A stretch of 64,000 bases of DNA from Aquiflexum gelatinilyticum (GCF_024741135.1 NZ_JANSUY010000002.1:310001-374000), one strand, 5' to 3'. Counted from the stretch's first letter, positions 52,741-61,396 are shown. A program made the numbers and translations. Notes: generated by a model not told the origin, from the letters alone.

Positions 52741-53493
52741 TTGAAATACCTATCCTATTTATTCTTCCTTCTAATCTTATTCGGCTGCGAGTCTAAGATC
52801 AATGAACAGACTTCCAACGGAGTGGAAATCGACGACTTGGTGGCTATAGGCGATGAGCAGTTTAAGATCAAATATGAGGTCAGCGAATTGGAGCAGAAAA
52901 TCATTGAAGCGGGGTTGGTGGATGTGGAGGTAGTGATTCCCGGGATTTTTGTGGATTTGAAATATTCAACCACCGATAATTTCTTTGGCAAAGATGTGTA
53001 TGGAGACCTGACGAGATGCTATGTGCAGCCCGAAGTCGCCGAGATGCTCAAAAAAGCCCATGAAAAACTGAAAGAAGAACACCCTGATTTGACTTTTTTG
53101 GTTTTTGACGGTGTCAGACCACAGAGTATACAACAGATCCTTTGGGATGAATTGGACAAACCTGACAGCGTCAAGCCGCTGTATGTTGCCGACCCTAAAG
53201 TAGGGGGACTTCATAATTTCGGTGTTGCAGTAGACCTTACATTGGCTTATCAGGAAAACGGCAAAGAATTGGATATGGGAACGCCTTTCGATTTCTTCGG
53301 CTATCCTGCCTATCCCGAGCGTGAAGCCCAGATGCTGTTGGAAGGGAACATCACCAAAGAACATATTATGAACCGTGAAATCCTGAGAATGGCCATGAAA
53401 CATGGAGGATTTACGGGCATCGGCTCTGAATGGTGGCATTTTAATGCATTTTCCAGAAAGGAAGCAGGGGAAAAATATGAGATGGTAAAGTAG
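52741..53493 (+). CDS. VanX-like D-alanyl-D-alanine dipeptidase lipoprotein
   Basis: 250 residues. Lipobox LILFGC near residue 16 anchors it in an envelope membrane. The zinc site of the VanX/VanY family is visible: LTFLVFDGVRP with RPQ (catalytic Arg), GGLHNFGVAVDLTL (SxHxxGxAxD-like, zinc His and Asp) and GSEWWHFNAF (Glu and zinc His). It would split D-Ala-D-Ala or related peptides for recycling, not vancomycin resistance, as no vanHA genes are present. The start is TTG (52741); an in-frame stop lies five codons upstream and there is no usable ATG. Confidence 0.9.
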   Translation: MKYLSYLFFLLILFGCESKINEQTSNGVEIDDLVAIGDEQFKIKYEVSELEQKIIEAGLVDVEVVIPGIFVDLKYSTTDNFFGKDVYGDLTRCYVQPEVAEMLKKAHEKLKEEHPDLTFLVFDGVRPQSIQQILWDELDKPDSVKPLYVADPKVGGLHNFGVAVDLTLAYQENGKELDMGTPFDFFGYPAYPEREAQMLLEGNITKEHIMNREILRMAMKHGGFTGIGSEWWHFNAFSRKEAGEKYEMVK

Positions 53494-53508
53494 AAGTTAG
53501 ATAGTTAA

Positions 53509-53616
53509 AAAATTGAAAGGTTGGAAAGTTGCCATGCCTCGAAAATCTTGTTTCTCGCTTCTCGGCTCTAATCTCTCGCTTCTAAATACTTGATACTAAA
53601 ATCTTGATACTAAAAA
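53509..53616. repeat. Double word-repeat island (TCTCGCTTCT and TTGATACTAAAA families)
   Basis: 53551-53583 holds TTTCTCGCTTCTCGG, CTCTAATCTCTCGCTTCT; 53587-53616 holds ATACTTGATACTAAAATC followed by TTGATACTAAAA. The first is the reverse complement of the words at 60046-60070. It fills the gap up to the ThuA start. Confidence 0.65.
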
Positions 53617-53621
53617 TTAAC

Positions 53622-54377
53622 ATGAACCTAAAAACCTACTTATCATCCCTACTGCTCGTCTGCATCATGATGCTGGGCTTGAGCTTGGAAACATTTGCGC
53701 AAAGCAATCCCCAATTCCGTGTCCTGGTTTTCAGCCGGACAAAAGGATTCCGCCACCAATCGATTCCTGATGGTGTTGTTGCATTGAAAAAACTAGCAAG
53801 AGACCAGATATTTGATATTTTCACCACCGAGGATGAAGCCTTCATCACAGACAAAAACCTGGAGCGTTTTGATGTAATCGTCATGATGAGCACTACCGGG
53901 ACGATTTTCAACGACGAGCAAAAAGCCGTTATTCAACGTTTTGTCCAGGCAGGAAAAGGAATAGTGGGTATCCACAGCGCCACTGATACCGAATACCAAT
54001 GGCCATGGTACACCAAACTCATCGGAGCGCAGTTTATGAACCATCCGCATCAGCAGACTTTGAAGCTGAATGTTGTCAACCGTGAGCACCCGGCAACCTA
54101 TCACTTGCCTGAAAAATGGGTTTGGTCCGACGAGATTTATGCTTTCAAAAATTTCAATCCTGATGTAAAAGTCTTGATCACAGCAGATGAAAGAACCTAC
54201 GATCCCAAAAACGGTATGGGAGAATTCCATCCTATGTCCTGGACCAATGAATATGACGGAGGAAGGATGTTCTATACTGCCATGGGCCATACAGATTGGG
54301 CATTTTTGGACGCAGACTTCCTCAAACATATCTATGGAGGAATCTGGTGGGCAGCCAAAGGATTCCCGATAGATTAA
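53622..54377 (+). CDS. ThuA-domain secreted protein
   Basis: 251 residues with signal peptide (MNLKTYLSSLLLVCIMMLGLSLETFA). The ThuA domain is a glutamine-amidotransferase-like fold used in trehalose/sugar utilisation operons: FRVLVFSRTKGFRHQSIPDG, FDVIVMMSTTGTIFNDEQKA, GIVGIHSATDTEYQWPWYTK, NHPHQQTLKLNVVNREHPAT and HPMSWTNEYDGGRMFYTAMGHT. No nucleophile Cys of a true amidotransferase is seen. Probably periplasmic, related to glycoside processing; a sugar gene cluster is not near. Confidence 0.92.
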   Translation: MNLKTYLSSLLLVCIMMLGLSLETFAQSNPQFRVLVFSRTKGFRHQSIPDGVVALKKLARDQIFDIFTTEDEAFITDKNLERFDVIVMMSTTGTIFNDEQKAVIQRFVQAGKGIVGIHSATDTEYQWPWYTKLIGAQFMNHPHQQTLKLNVVNREHPATYHLPEKWVWSDEIYAFKNFNPDVKVLITADERTYDPKNGMGEFHPMSWTNEYDGGRMFYTAMGHTDWAFLDADFLKHIYGGIWWAAKGFPID

Positions 54378-54403
54378 AACTTTGAATTTCATCTCTTTAA
54401 TTC

Positions 54404-54433
54404 AAGGCAGGTTTCCCAAACCTGCCTTTTTTA
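54404..54433 (+). terminator. Intrinsic terminator of the ThuA gene
   Basis: 11-bp perfect stem (54404-54414 with 54418-54428), three-base loop and six T. Confidence 0.92.
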
Positions 54434-54590
54434 ATTCATTTTTTGGGGAAATACTTTCTAAAAATACCATTTGCAATCGATCAATTATTTCAATTTATAT
54501 CTACCATATTTCCTTTTAAAATCACTCTTCCCAAAAATTCTTGAAGTACTTTGTCATATAATCTTAACTTTTTGAAACAAAGGAGTACAA

Positions 54591-55082
54591 ATGAAAAAAC
54601 ACTGGCTCGAAACCATACTCAAAGAACTTCATTCCGAAGCTTACCATTGGTCGCGGCAGTGTTGTTCATTTGATGAAGATCGGGCCAAAGATGTCCTGCA
54701 GCTTGTGTATCTGAAAATACTGGAGGGCAAAGCTGTCTACAAGGAAAAGTCCCAAGTCAAAACCTGGCTGTTTTCAGTCATCAGGTTTACAGCCTACGAA
54801 GAAATCAAAAAGGAAGGAAAAAACGCTTCTTTGGACAAGCTTCCGGAAATGGCTTATGAAAATGATCCTCCTGAAAATGAATCGCACGAGGCTTTGCTCC
54901 AAGCGCTTCCTGACCGGCAAAAGGAAGTGTTGCTGATGGTATTCTACCACAACATGACCTTGGAGCAATGTGCCGAGGTGATGCAGCTACATATTGGCAC
55001 GGTGCGGACCCATTATGACAGGGGAAAGAAAAAAATGAAAGAGCTTATAGTAAAAAAGACCTTACATGAAAACAACAGATAA
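54591..55082 (+). CDS. ECF-type RNA polymerase sigma factor
   Basis: 163 residues. Region 2 (HSEAYHWSRQCCSFDEDRAK DVLQLVYLKILEG, then KTWLFSVIRFTAYEEIKK) and region 4 helix-turn-helix (LLQALPDRQKEVLLMVFYHNMTLEQCAEVMQLHIGTVRTHYDRG). An unusual Cys pair (QCC) lies in the first helix. It starts an operon with a single-pass membrane protein (probable anti-sigma) and a Spy-like sensor. A Shine-Dalgarno-like AGGAG lies eight bases before the ATG. Confidence 0.92.
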   Translation: MKKHWLETILKELHSEAYHWSRQCCSFDEDRAKDVLQLVYLKILEGKAVYKEKSQVKTWLFSVIRFTAYEEIKKEGKNASLDKLPEMAYENDPPENESHEALLQALPDRQKEVLLMVFYHNMTLEQCAEVMQLHIGTVRTHYDRGKKKMKELIVKKTLHENNR

Positions 55083-55392
55083 TATAGAAGACCGAGAACT
55101 GCTTAATTTCTTTTCAGAAATGAAAGCCAAAGACAGTTCTTATGAATTGCCTGAATTTCCCCAACCCAGGCAAACAAAATTATGGCAATTAATTCCGATA
55201 GGAATTGCAGCTTCGTTGGCTTTAATCGCCTGGTTTTACATGGCGAATGAACCCAATCAAAATCTCGATCAGGACGTGATCATCATTACCCTGGAAGAAG
55301 GAAAAAATAATGAGCTCCAATTCAGAATTGAAACTACAACCGAATTGGAATCATGGGAATCTTCGACTTCTTCACTATTGACAGAATTTTAA
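55066..55392 (+). CDS. Single-pass membrane protein, probable anti-sigma factor
   Basis: 108 residues: short cytoplasmic N-terminal helix part (MKTTDNIEDRELLNFFSEMK), one transmembrane helix (LWQLIPIGIAASLALIAWFY, about residues 43-62) and an acidic periplasmic tail. No zinc HxxxCxxC motif is present. Overlap of 17 bases with the sigma-factor gene and topology argue for a sigma regulator; sequence alone does not prove it. Confidence 0.75.
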   Translation: MKTTDNIEDRELLNFFSEMKAKDSSYELPEFPQPRQTKLWQLIPIGIAASLALIAWFYMANEPNQNLDQDVIIITLEEGKNNELQFRIETTTELESWESSTSSLLTEF

Positions 55393-55402
55393 TCAAAAAT
55401 GT

Positions 55403-56077
55403 ATGAAAAAGCTACTTATAATTGTAATGGTTTTATGTTCAGGTATAACCTATGCTCAGGAAATTTTTCAGGAAGTACTTTTTCCCGCCAATCTGGTTTT
55501 CCAACACAGGTTCACCATTTCTCTTACGGACCAACAGGCAGATAAAATCAACAAAATAAATATCCAAAATGCCAGTGAATTCAGGAAGATCAAATGGGAT
55601 TTGGATGAGGCTAATGTAAAATTGAGAAAAATGCTCTTAGAGGCAAAGGTAAATTCTGAGGCTGTTTCCAAGCAAATGGATATCATCCTGGGATTGGAAA
55701 ATTCAATGAAAAAGAAGCAATTATTAAACTTGGTTGCCATCAAAAATGAGCTTAATGAGACCCAGCAAAAAGAGCTTCAGGAACTCAAAGATATAAGTGA
55801 CATATCAATACCATTTTCCCATGGCCGAAGTAAAACTGCGACTGAAGCCAACACCGATCCAAACGTTAAACTCAAGCTTTCAACAAATTCCGAGAATAGC
55901 CCATTAATGTTATTATCAACAAAGGATGGTATAGTCAAGATAGAGGATATTAATAAAATCAATCCTGATGATATTCAAAGTCTTGAAGTCATAAAGGACA
56001 AGTTTTTGCTCGAGAAATATGGTGAAAAGGCCAAAAACGGTGTTGTTATCATTACTCTCAAAAAAGATAGGCAGTAA
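55403..56077 (+). CDS. Spy/CpxP-like periplasmic sensor with TonB-plug-like tail
   Basis: 224 residues with signal peptide MKKLLIIVMVLCSGITYA. Residues about 35-125 form a long helical hairpin with a repeated LTxxQ-type box (SLTDQQADKINKINIQNASE, LNETQQKELQELKDIS), as in Spy/CpxP/ZraP proteins. The last 60 residues (SPLMLLSTKDGIVKIEDINK, NPDDIQSLEVIKDKFLLEKY, GEKAKNGVVIITLKK) follow the plug signature of TonB receptors (VxDG, INPDDIESIEVLKD, YGxxAxNGVIxITTKK) but in a small soluble protein. Eleven bases behind the probable anti-sigma gene; likely the signal-sensing end of this operon. Confidence 0.78.
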   Translation: MKKLLIIVMVLCSGITYAQEIFQEVLFPANLVFQHRFTISLTDQQADKINKINIQNASEFRKIKWDLDEANVKLRKMLLEAKVNSEAVSKQMDIILGLENSMKKKQLLNLVAIKNELNETQQKELQELKDISDISIPFSHGRSKTATEANTDPNVKLKLSTNSENSPLMLLSTKDGIVKIEDINKINPDDIQSLEVIKDKFLLEKYGEKAKNGVVIITLKKDRQ

Positions 56078-56151
56078 GCGATACCCTCTAAAAGTTCGGA
56101 CTCTAAGATTAGAATTACATTTTTCCTCAAACCAATTCAAACCTCTTTAAC

Positions 56152-57306
56152 ATGAAATTCATACTCCTTGCATTTTCAATTTTAATTCTCTTTTCATGCG
56201 CAACTTCAGTAAAAGAAAATGTTGAAGATTACTCGAAAATCACCCTGACAATGGACACGGTGGTGGTGGATTCAGGTGATGATATTATTAATCTAAAATA
56301 TGGAATCTGGACCAATACCCTAAGTGAAGACAATAAATTTCTTTATCTGTGGAACACTGGAGAAAGAACCATGGACAAAATCAACCTTGAAGCATTGCGG
56401 TTGGAGAAAAAAATCCCATTTGAAAGGGAAGGGCCTAATGGTGTAGGGGATTACGTGTCTTGGATGAGTTTTTTACATGAAAATGAGGTATTGTTGGCGG
56501 GTTTCGGGACGCTGTTGAATTTTGACATGGAGGGGAAAAAAATCCGTGATCTTGATTTAGGTAAAGTAACGTTCGGGAAAGTCAATTTAGAGGCAGGCGA
56601 TGGCTTTGACAGAAATCCAATCCCGATAGAAAAAGGAGATGTTATTTACGGATACCTTGGCAATGGAATTAATGGTACGTGGACTTTTGTCAAGGCTAAT
56701 TTTAAAGAAAATAGACTGACAAAAATTGAGTTACCCGGGATCAATGAGCTTCCCGACTATAAAATTTTATTAGAAGGAGATAACATTAATTCCTCCGCTT
56801 CACCCGAAAGGGTTTTGAAAAAAGCCGGCGATAGAATCATCATTTCCAGTTCGGCCTATAGTACCCTGTATGTGTTAAATTTAAACAATGATTCTGTTTA
56901 TCAGGCCAATTATACCCCCAAGCTTTCTCCTAAACAAAAAAAAGGAGGATATCCTGAGAAAGTGGAATCGGTGGAACGATTTAGAGAAGTAATGGCGGAA
57001 ATTGATGCCGAAATTAATTTTCAGGCACCGGTTTGGGATGAACAAAACCGTAAGTTCTACCGCTTTTCGTTCGAAACCCTACCTACCGATATCTATAAAG
57101 GTCCCTTGTTTATAAGCGCGCATCAACGACCCATTTCGAAGGTTTACCTTAGTATTTTAGATGAAAACTTGAACCTGTTAGGGGAGACTCTTTTGGATAT
57201 TAAACAAGTTCCGAATACTGTTTTCGTCCGTGACGGCCAAATATGGTCCTATGTCAATGTGAAGGATGAATTGGGTTTTGTAAGGATGAGCATCAAATAC
57301 GAGTAA
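56152..57306 (+). CDS. DUF4221-family lipoprotein
   Basis: 384 residues, lipobox ILILFSCATS (Cys17). The rest is beta-propeller-like with repeating strands (YLWNTGERTMDKINLEALRL, LLAGFGTLLNFDMEGKKIRD, YVLNLNNDSVYQANYTPKLS, YLSILDENLNLLGETLLDIK) typical of the DUF4221/6-bladed proteins that are numerous in Cyclobacteriaceae. Periplasmic-facing or surface; function unknown. Own promoter region of 74 bases behind the sigma operon, so it may also be a target of that operon. Confidence 0.8.
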   Translation: MKFILLAFSILILFSCATSVKENVEDYSKITLTMDTVVVDSGDDIINLKYGIWTNTLSEDNKFLYLWNTGERTMDKINLEALRLEKKIPFEREGPNGVGDYVSWMSFLHENEVLLAGFGTLLNFDMEGKKIRDLDLGKVTFGKVNLEAGDGFDRNPIPIEKGDVIYGYLGNGINGTWTFVKANFKENRLTKIELPGINELPDYKILLEGDNINSSASPERVLKKAGDRIIISSSAYSTLYVLNLNNDSVYQANYTPKLSPKQKKGGYPEKVESVERFREVMAEIDAEINFQAPVWDEQNRKFYRFSFETLPTDIYKGPLFISAHQRPISKVYLSILDENLNLLGETLLDIKQVPNTVFVRDGQIWSYVNVKDELGFVRMSIKYE

Positions 57307-57400
57307 CCCTCCAAGGTCTTCTGGTTAAATTTTTAATGACTGATTTGAAGAATTTGAAAATCTTCGAGGTCTTGAAGACCACAAAGATTATATCATACGG

Positions 57401-57440
57401 CCTTTGAGTTTTATATCAAACCTCAAAGGTTTTTTTTTAT
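57401..57440 (+). terminator. Terminator of the DUF4221 gene
   Basis: Stem CCTTTGAG (57401-57408) with CTCAAAGG (57422-57429) and a run of ten T. Confidence 0.85.
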
Positions 57441-57451
57441 TATAGACCCCA

Positions 57452-57484
57452 AAACCCTCGAGGTCGAAAAGACCTCAAGGGTTT
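57452..57484 (-). terminator. Terminator hairpin overlapping the end of the DUF885 gene
   Basis: 14-bp stem with one mismatch (57452-57465 with 57471-57484), five-base loop; the stop codon of the minus-strand gene (57475-57477) lies within the stem. Related AGGTCTT/AAGACC words occur at 57312 and 57366. Confidence 0.7.
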
Positions 57485-59163
57485 AGAAACCTCCAATTAC
57501 TTTTGAAATTCCGGGGAAGATTTTCTTCTTTCATCCTTGCACGGAGCAGTTCGATCGGCATATAGTTTTGGCTGATAAAGAAATCATGGAATTGCTTTTC
57601 GGTCATTTTTCCCGAGGCCAACATCTCGTTTTTCAAAGCATAGACCTGCAATCCCCCGATCATATACGCCAACTGGTACAGTGGCCCATAGCTTCCTTCA
57701 AATGACCTTCTGACTTCCGCTTCGGCATTTGCCCGCTCATGACCGACCTTGTCCACAAGGAAGTCGATGCATTGCTGCGGTGTCCATTTGCCAAGGTGGT
57801 AATTGAGCGAAAAGACGATCCTTGCCGCCCGATGCATTCTCCAAAACAACATGCCCACTTTGTCTTCGGCATTTCTTGGGAAATTTTTGTCCCAAAGGTT
57901 AAACTCCCAATACAATGTCCATCCTTCCACCCAAAACGGCGTATTGAACATCCTTCTGTGTGGAAAATGCCGCTGATTCATGAATTGCTGCATGTGGTGT
58001 CCGGGGATGAGTTCATGCTGCACTGTCGCCCTAGAGAAGTGGGGATTGTTTCCCCGCATGCTCATCATTTTGTCGGCATGCGACATTTCGGAGGTGGGAT
58101 AGGAGATGATAATCGTTTCCCCACCCAAAAAGAAGGGACTGACTTTTTGCCTTTCTGCCGACATCATGGAAGTCCGCCAGGTTTCTTTGGCCATCTCCGG
58201 AATGGTCATCAGGTCTCTTTCTTCCAAAAAGGTGATCGCTTCCTCTGCCATTTCGGTGACCATCTGCGGCCATTCTCCGGCAGGAACGTAGGTATTTTTG
58301 ACTTTCTCCAAAGCGGCTTTCCAGTCATTTCCAAATCCCAATTCCTGCGAGGCTTTTAACATTTCGCGCTCGCACCAGGCATACTGCTTTTCCCCTTCTG
58401 CCAAAAGTTCTTCTGCTGTATAGGGAATCATGTTGTAAGCCAGTTCCTTTTCAATGGCTGTTTTGCCTACCACTTTGCCGATGATTCCCGAACCGTCATC
58501 CTTCACAACGGTATTTTCAAAATGGTTTTTCAAAAATTCGCCATAGGCTTTTAAGCTTTTGTCCATGCTAGACATGGGTTCTTTCATCCACCAAGTGAAT
58601 TCCGGGTCATAATCAAAGTAAAACTTGTAAGCTTCTTCTGTACTCTTTCTCATCGCTTCTACCACTTGGGAGGCAAGTTCCGCTTTTTGCCAATTGTCGT
58701 AAGGCTTGCTTTTTTTGCTTTGCTCTAATTTGCTTTTCAATGCCATTTCGACTTGGGTAAAAGTAGCCGCCAATTCCTGAGCATTGGGTTTGATGGCCAT
58801 CCTTCTTGCCTGATAGAATTTTTCTAGCGGAGCTGCAAAGTCCACCACATTTTTTACGTCTTTATATTCTTCAAAGGCTGCAGAATGAAAGTAGCTTTCC
58901 TTTTCAAGGTAATTTTTGAAAATCTGATAGTCCAGTTTGCCATCTGCCGAATAAGAATCATAAGGCATATTCTCGAGGGCTTTCAGCCAATCAAGATATA
59001 GGCGGCCGATCCTTTCAAAATATTCATCCGAGAGGAAATTGTTATATTTTCTGTTGAGGGCAGTACGGTCAGCCTGATAGCTCATGATGGCAGGATAGAG
59101 TTCGGAGGCGGATACCTGCCAAGCCATCAGGAATATGATTGAAATAAGGAGCAGTTTTTTCAT
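57475..59163 (-). CDS. DUF885-family secreted metallopeptidase
   Basis: 562 residues with signal peptide MKKLLLISIIFLMAWQVSA. The zincin site is HELIPGHHMQQF (HExxxH-type, about residues 381-392) and WVEGWTLYWEF supplies the downstream Glu, as in DUF885 proteins related to metallo-carboxypeptidases. It should digest peptides outside the cytoplasm. The gene overlaps the AraC regulator stop by four bases (ATGA), which places it under the same transcript. Next to a hydroxyproline degradation cluster, so collagen-like peptides are possible substrates (inference). Confidence 0.88.
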   Translation of the reverse strand: MKKLLLISIIFLMAWQVSASELYPAIMSYQADRTALNRKYNNFLSDEYFERIGRLYLDWLKALENMPYDSYSADGKLDYQIFKNYLEKESYFHSAAFEEYKDVKNVVDFAAPLEKFYQARRMAIKPNAQELAATFTQVEMALKSKLEQSKKSKPYDNWQKAELASQVVEAMRKSTEEAYKFYFDYDPEFTWWMKEPMSSMDKSLKAYGEFLKNHFENTVVKDDGSGIIGKVVGKTAIEKELAYNMIPYTAEELLAEGEKQYAWCEREMLKASQELGFGNDWKAALEKVKNTYVPAGEWPQMVTEMAEEAITFLEERDLMTIPEMAKETWRTSMMSAERQKVSPFFLGGETIIISYPTSEMSHADKMMSMRGNNPHFSRATVQHELIPGHHMQQFMNQRHFPHRRMFNTPFWVEGWTLYWEFNLWDKNFPRNAEDKVGMLFWRMHRAARIVFSLNYHLGKWTPQQCIDFLVDKVGHERANAEAEVRRSFEGSYGPLYQLAYMIGGLQVYALKNEMLASGKMTEKQFHDFFISQNYMPIELLRARMKEENLPRNFKSNWRFLNP

Positions 59164-60041
59164 AGGTTTTGAAAATGGATTTGTTTGCGGAATAATTTCG
59201 GGGTGGTCAGTATATATTTTTTAAAGGCCCTATTAAAGTAAGAAAGATTTTGGAAACCTGTCTGATACGCTATTTGGGAAATGGAAAGGTCGGTTTCTTG
59301 GAGCAGGTGACAGGATTTGTGGATGCGGAGTTCGTTGAGGAATTCGGTATATGTCTTGCCGGTACGCTCCTTGAAAAACCGGCAAAATGCTTCCTTGCTC
59401 ATGTTTGCGGTTTCTGCTACTTCTTTGAGGCTGATGTTGCGGTGGTTCTCGGCGAGGATAAAAGCCATGACATTGCCCATACGCTTGCCTTCAAGTTCTG
59501 AATAATCCCTGATAGGAAGCAGTCGGTTAAGTGGCAGCATTGCATGGGGTTGCTGCAAGTACCGGATCATTTCCAAGGCTGAAAGGACTTTTTCCATTCC
59601 TGTTTTTTGGGCAAATGTCCGGATGATGTTTTTAAGGAATTCCTGATTTTCGCACTTGACCACATAGCATCCTTTGATATTATTGACCCATTGTCTCAGC
59701 TCAAGGAATTCTTCTACTTCCCAGATTCCTTTACCGAGAGCTTCAAAATCAAAGAAGATCGTGTTGCTGACGGATTTGATGGAATTGGTTTTTTGGAAGT
59801 ATTCCTCATCAGAACGGAAGACATGCGGCACATTTGAACCAAGCAGGTAGATATCCCCAGGTTCAAACCTTCCTAAATAATCCCCAACCATCAGTTGGCC
59901 TTTTCCCTCCAAGATGAGGGTCAACTGCCACTCAGGATGCTGGTGGAGTTTATCATAGAAGTGGCTCCCTTCATCCACTTGGAAGCGGACAAATTCCTTT
60001 TGTGATTTGGGGATTTTGAAGGGGATAATTTTTAGACTCAT
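59160..60041 (-). CDS. AraC-family regulator with cupin sensor domain
   Basis: 293 residues: N-terminal cupin (DKLHQHPEWQLTLILEGKGQ, GDYLGRFEPGDIYLLGSNVPHVF; His-rich ligand pocket) and two C-terminal helix-turn-helices (EVAETANMSKEAFCRFFKER and IAYQTGFQNLSYFNRAFKKY). It is transcribed away from the hydroxyproline cluster across 307 bp and together with the DUF885 peptidase, the usual arrangement of a local regulator. The effector could be hydroxyproline or a breakdown product; this is inference. Confidence 0.92.
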   Translation of the reverse strand: MSLKIIPFKIPKSQKEFVRFQVDEGSHFYDKLHQHPEWQLTLILEGKGQLMVGDYLGRFEPGDIYLLGSNVPHVFRSDEEYFQKTNSIKSVSNTIFFDFEALGKGIWEVEEFLELRQWVNNIKGCYVVKCENQEFLKNIIRTFAQKTGMEKVLSALEMIRYLQQPHAMLPLNRLLPIRDYSELEGKRMGNVMAFILAENHRNISLKEVAETANMSKEAFCRFFKERTGKTYTEFLNELRIHKSCHLLQETDLSISQIAYQTGFQNLSYFNRAFKKYILTTPKLFRKQIHFQNL

Positions 60042-60045
60042 AATT

Positions 60046-60214
60046 GAGAAGCGAGAAGCGAGAGCCGAGACAACTAGAGACTATCTAGTTTGATTACTTA
60101 TGAAGAACATTGAATATAATTTGTATCTGCTTTCATCCACGTAGCCAAATCAAAACCATGGTTGGAAAACGATTAGCAGCTCTGTCGACTGTCGACCATG
60201 GACTATAGACTAAT
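60046..60214. repeat. Word-repeat islands in the regulator/hydroxyproline gap
   Basis: 60046-60088: GAGAAGCGAGAAGCGAGAG plus CCGAGACAACTAGAGACTAT; 60185-60214: TCGACTGTCGACCATGGACT plus ATAGACTAAT (GTCCATAG family). The rest of the 307-base gap holds the promoter at 60322. Confidence 0.6.
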
Positions 60215-60321
60215 TTAATTCCAATATGATATTAATACAATTGATCCAAAAAATCTAATTCAAAATCAATATGGTATTACTATTGACTAATCAAGTGTAA
60301 GTATCAAGCCATTAATCATTT

Positions 60322-60329
60322 TACCTTTG
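60322..60329 (+). promoter_or_regulatory. -7 promoter box of the hydroxyproline cluster
   Basis: TACCTTTG fits the Bacteroidota -7 consensus TAnnTTTG exactly and lies 20 bases before the first start codon. A clear -33 TTTG is not seen, as expected of a regulator-dependent promoter. Confidence 0.5.
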
Positions 60330-60348
60330 AATAAAAAAATCTACGACT

Positions 60349-61239
60349 ATGAATTGGCAAGGTGTATTTCCGGCAGTGACGACCAAATTCCATCAGGATG
60401 GAAGCTTGGACATGGACATGTTTTTCAAAAACCTCGATGCGCAGCTCGAAGCCGGCGTACATGGTATCATTCTCGGAGGCACTTTGGGTGAATCCTCGGT
60501 GCTTAGCTTGGAGGAAAAAATCCAATTGACAACCGAAACGGTAAAGTATGTCAATGGAAAAGTTCCCGTCATCCTGAACATTGCCGAAGGAGCAACGAGA
60601 GATGCTATATTTTGGGCACACAAGGCAAAGGAAATGGGCGCTTCAGGTTTGATGCTTTTGCCTCCGATGCGGTATGGTTCTGATGCGAGGGAGACCGTCG
60701 CTTATTTTAAGGCTGTGGCCAACAGTACTGATTTGCCGATCATGATTTATAATAATCCCGTGGATTACAAGACTTTGGTGACCTTGGCCATGTTTGAAGA
60801 ATTGACCGATTGCCCAAATATCCAAGCCGTCAAAGAATCTACCAGAGACATCTCCAATGTGACGAGGATGAGAAACCTATTTGGTGACAGGTTCAAAATC
60901 CTATGCGGAGTTGATACATTGGCAATGGAAGAATTGCTGATGAGCGCTGACGGGTGGGTTGCCGGGTTGGTATGTGCTTTTCCAAAGGAGACTGTTGCCG
61001 TCTATAACCTCGTGAAGGCCGGAAAGACAGAAGAAGCTTTAAAAATCTACCGTTGGTTCTTACCTTTATTAGAACTCGATATCCATCCCAAGTTGGTGCA
61101 GTACATCAAGCTCGCTGAGCAGATGGCTGGAATCGGGACAGAATGGGTTAGGGCCCCAAGACTGACATTGATCGGTGAAGAAAGGGTAAAAATAGAAAAC
61201 ATCATCAAGAGGGGATTAGAGCATAGACCGAAGTTGTAA
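60349..61239 (+). CDS. DapA-family deaminase/aldolase, probable pyrroline-4-hydroxy-2-carboxylate deaminase
   Basis: 296-residue member of the dihydrodipicolinate synthase family: GGTLGESSVLSLEEKIQL (GTTGE-like loop with substrate contacts), IMIYNNPVDYKT (Tyr), Schiff-base Lys in IQAVKESTRDI and late DGWVAGLVCAFP. The family covers DapA, NanA and sugar-acid enzymes. The following genes for 2-oxoglutarate semialdehyde dehydrogenase and 4-hydroxyproline 2-epimerase make the LhpC-type deaminase the best choice, turning 1-pyrroline-4-hydroxy-2-carboxylate into 2-oxoglutarate semialdehyde. First gene of the cluster. Confidence 0.85.
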   Translation: MNWQGVFPAVTTKFHQDGSLDMDMFFKNLDAQLEAGVHGIILGGTLGESSVLSLEEKIQLTTETVKYVNGKVPVILNIAEGATRDAIFWAHKAKEMGASGLMLLPPMRYGSDARETVAYFKAVANSTDLPIMIYNNPVDYKTLVTLAMFEELTDCPNIQAVKESTRDISNVTRMRNLFGDRFKILCGVDTLAMEELLMSADGWVAGLVCAFPKETVAVYNLVKAGKTEEALKIYRWFLPLLELDIHPKLVQYIKLAEQMAGIGTEWVRAPRLTLIGEERVKIENIIKRGLEHRPKL

Positions 61240-61240
61240 T

Positions 61241-61282
61241 CTAAGTACGTAGTACGAAAAGAGGTACTAAGTACTAAGTAGC
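61241..61282. repeat. Word-repeat island, GTACTAAGTA family
   Basis: CTAAGTACGTAGTACG, GAGGTACTAAGTACTAAGTA: at least four near copies of AGTAC/TAAGTA within 42 bases, directly behind the deaminase stop. Confidence 0.65.
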
Positions 61283-61396
61283 TGAACTTTATTTGGTTTC
61301 TTGGCCTTTTGATTGGAAGAATCTGGATGTCACAAAACTCGACAACTTGATAACCCGAGAACAATTAGAACCATTACAACAAATACAACCAAGCAT

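Noticed and set aside
52741-53493. Vancomycin resistance gene vanX
   Set aside because: The protein is a lipoprotein and no vanH, vanA or vanRS partner is present; peptide recycling is more likely.
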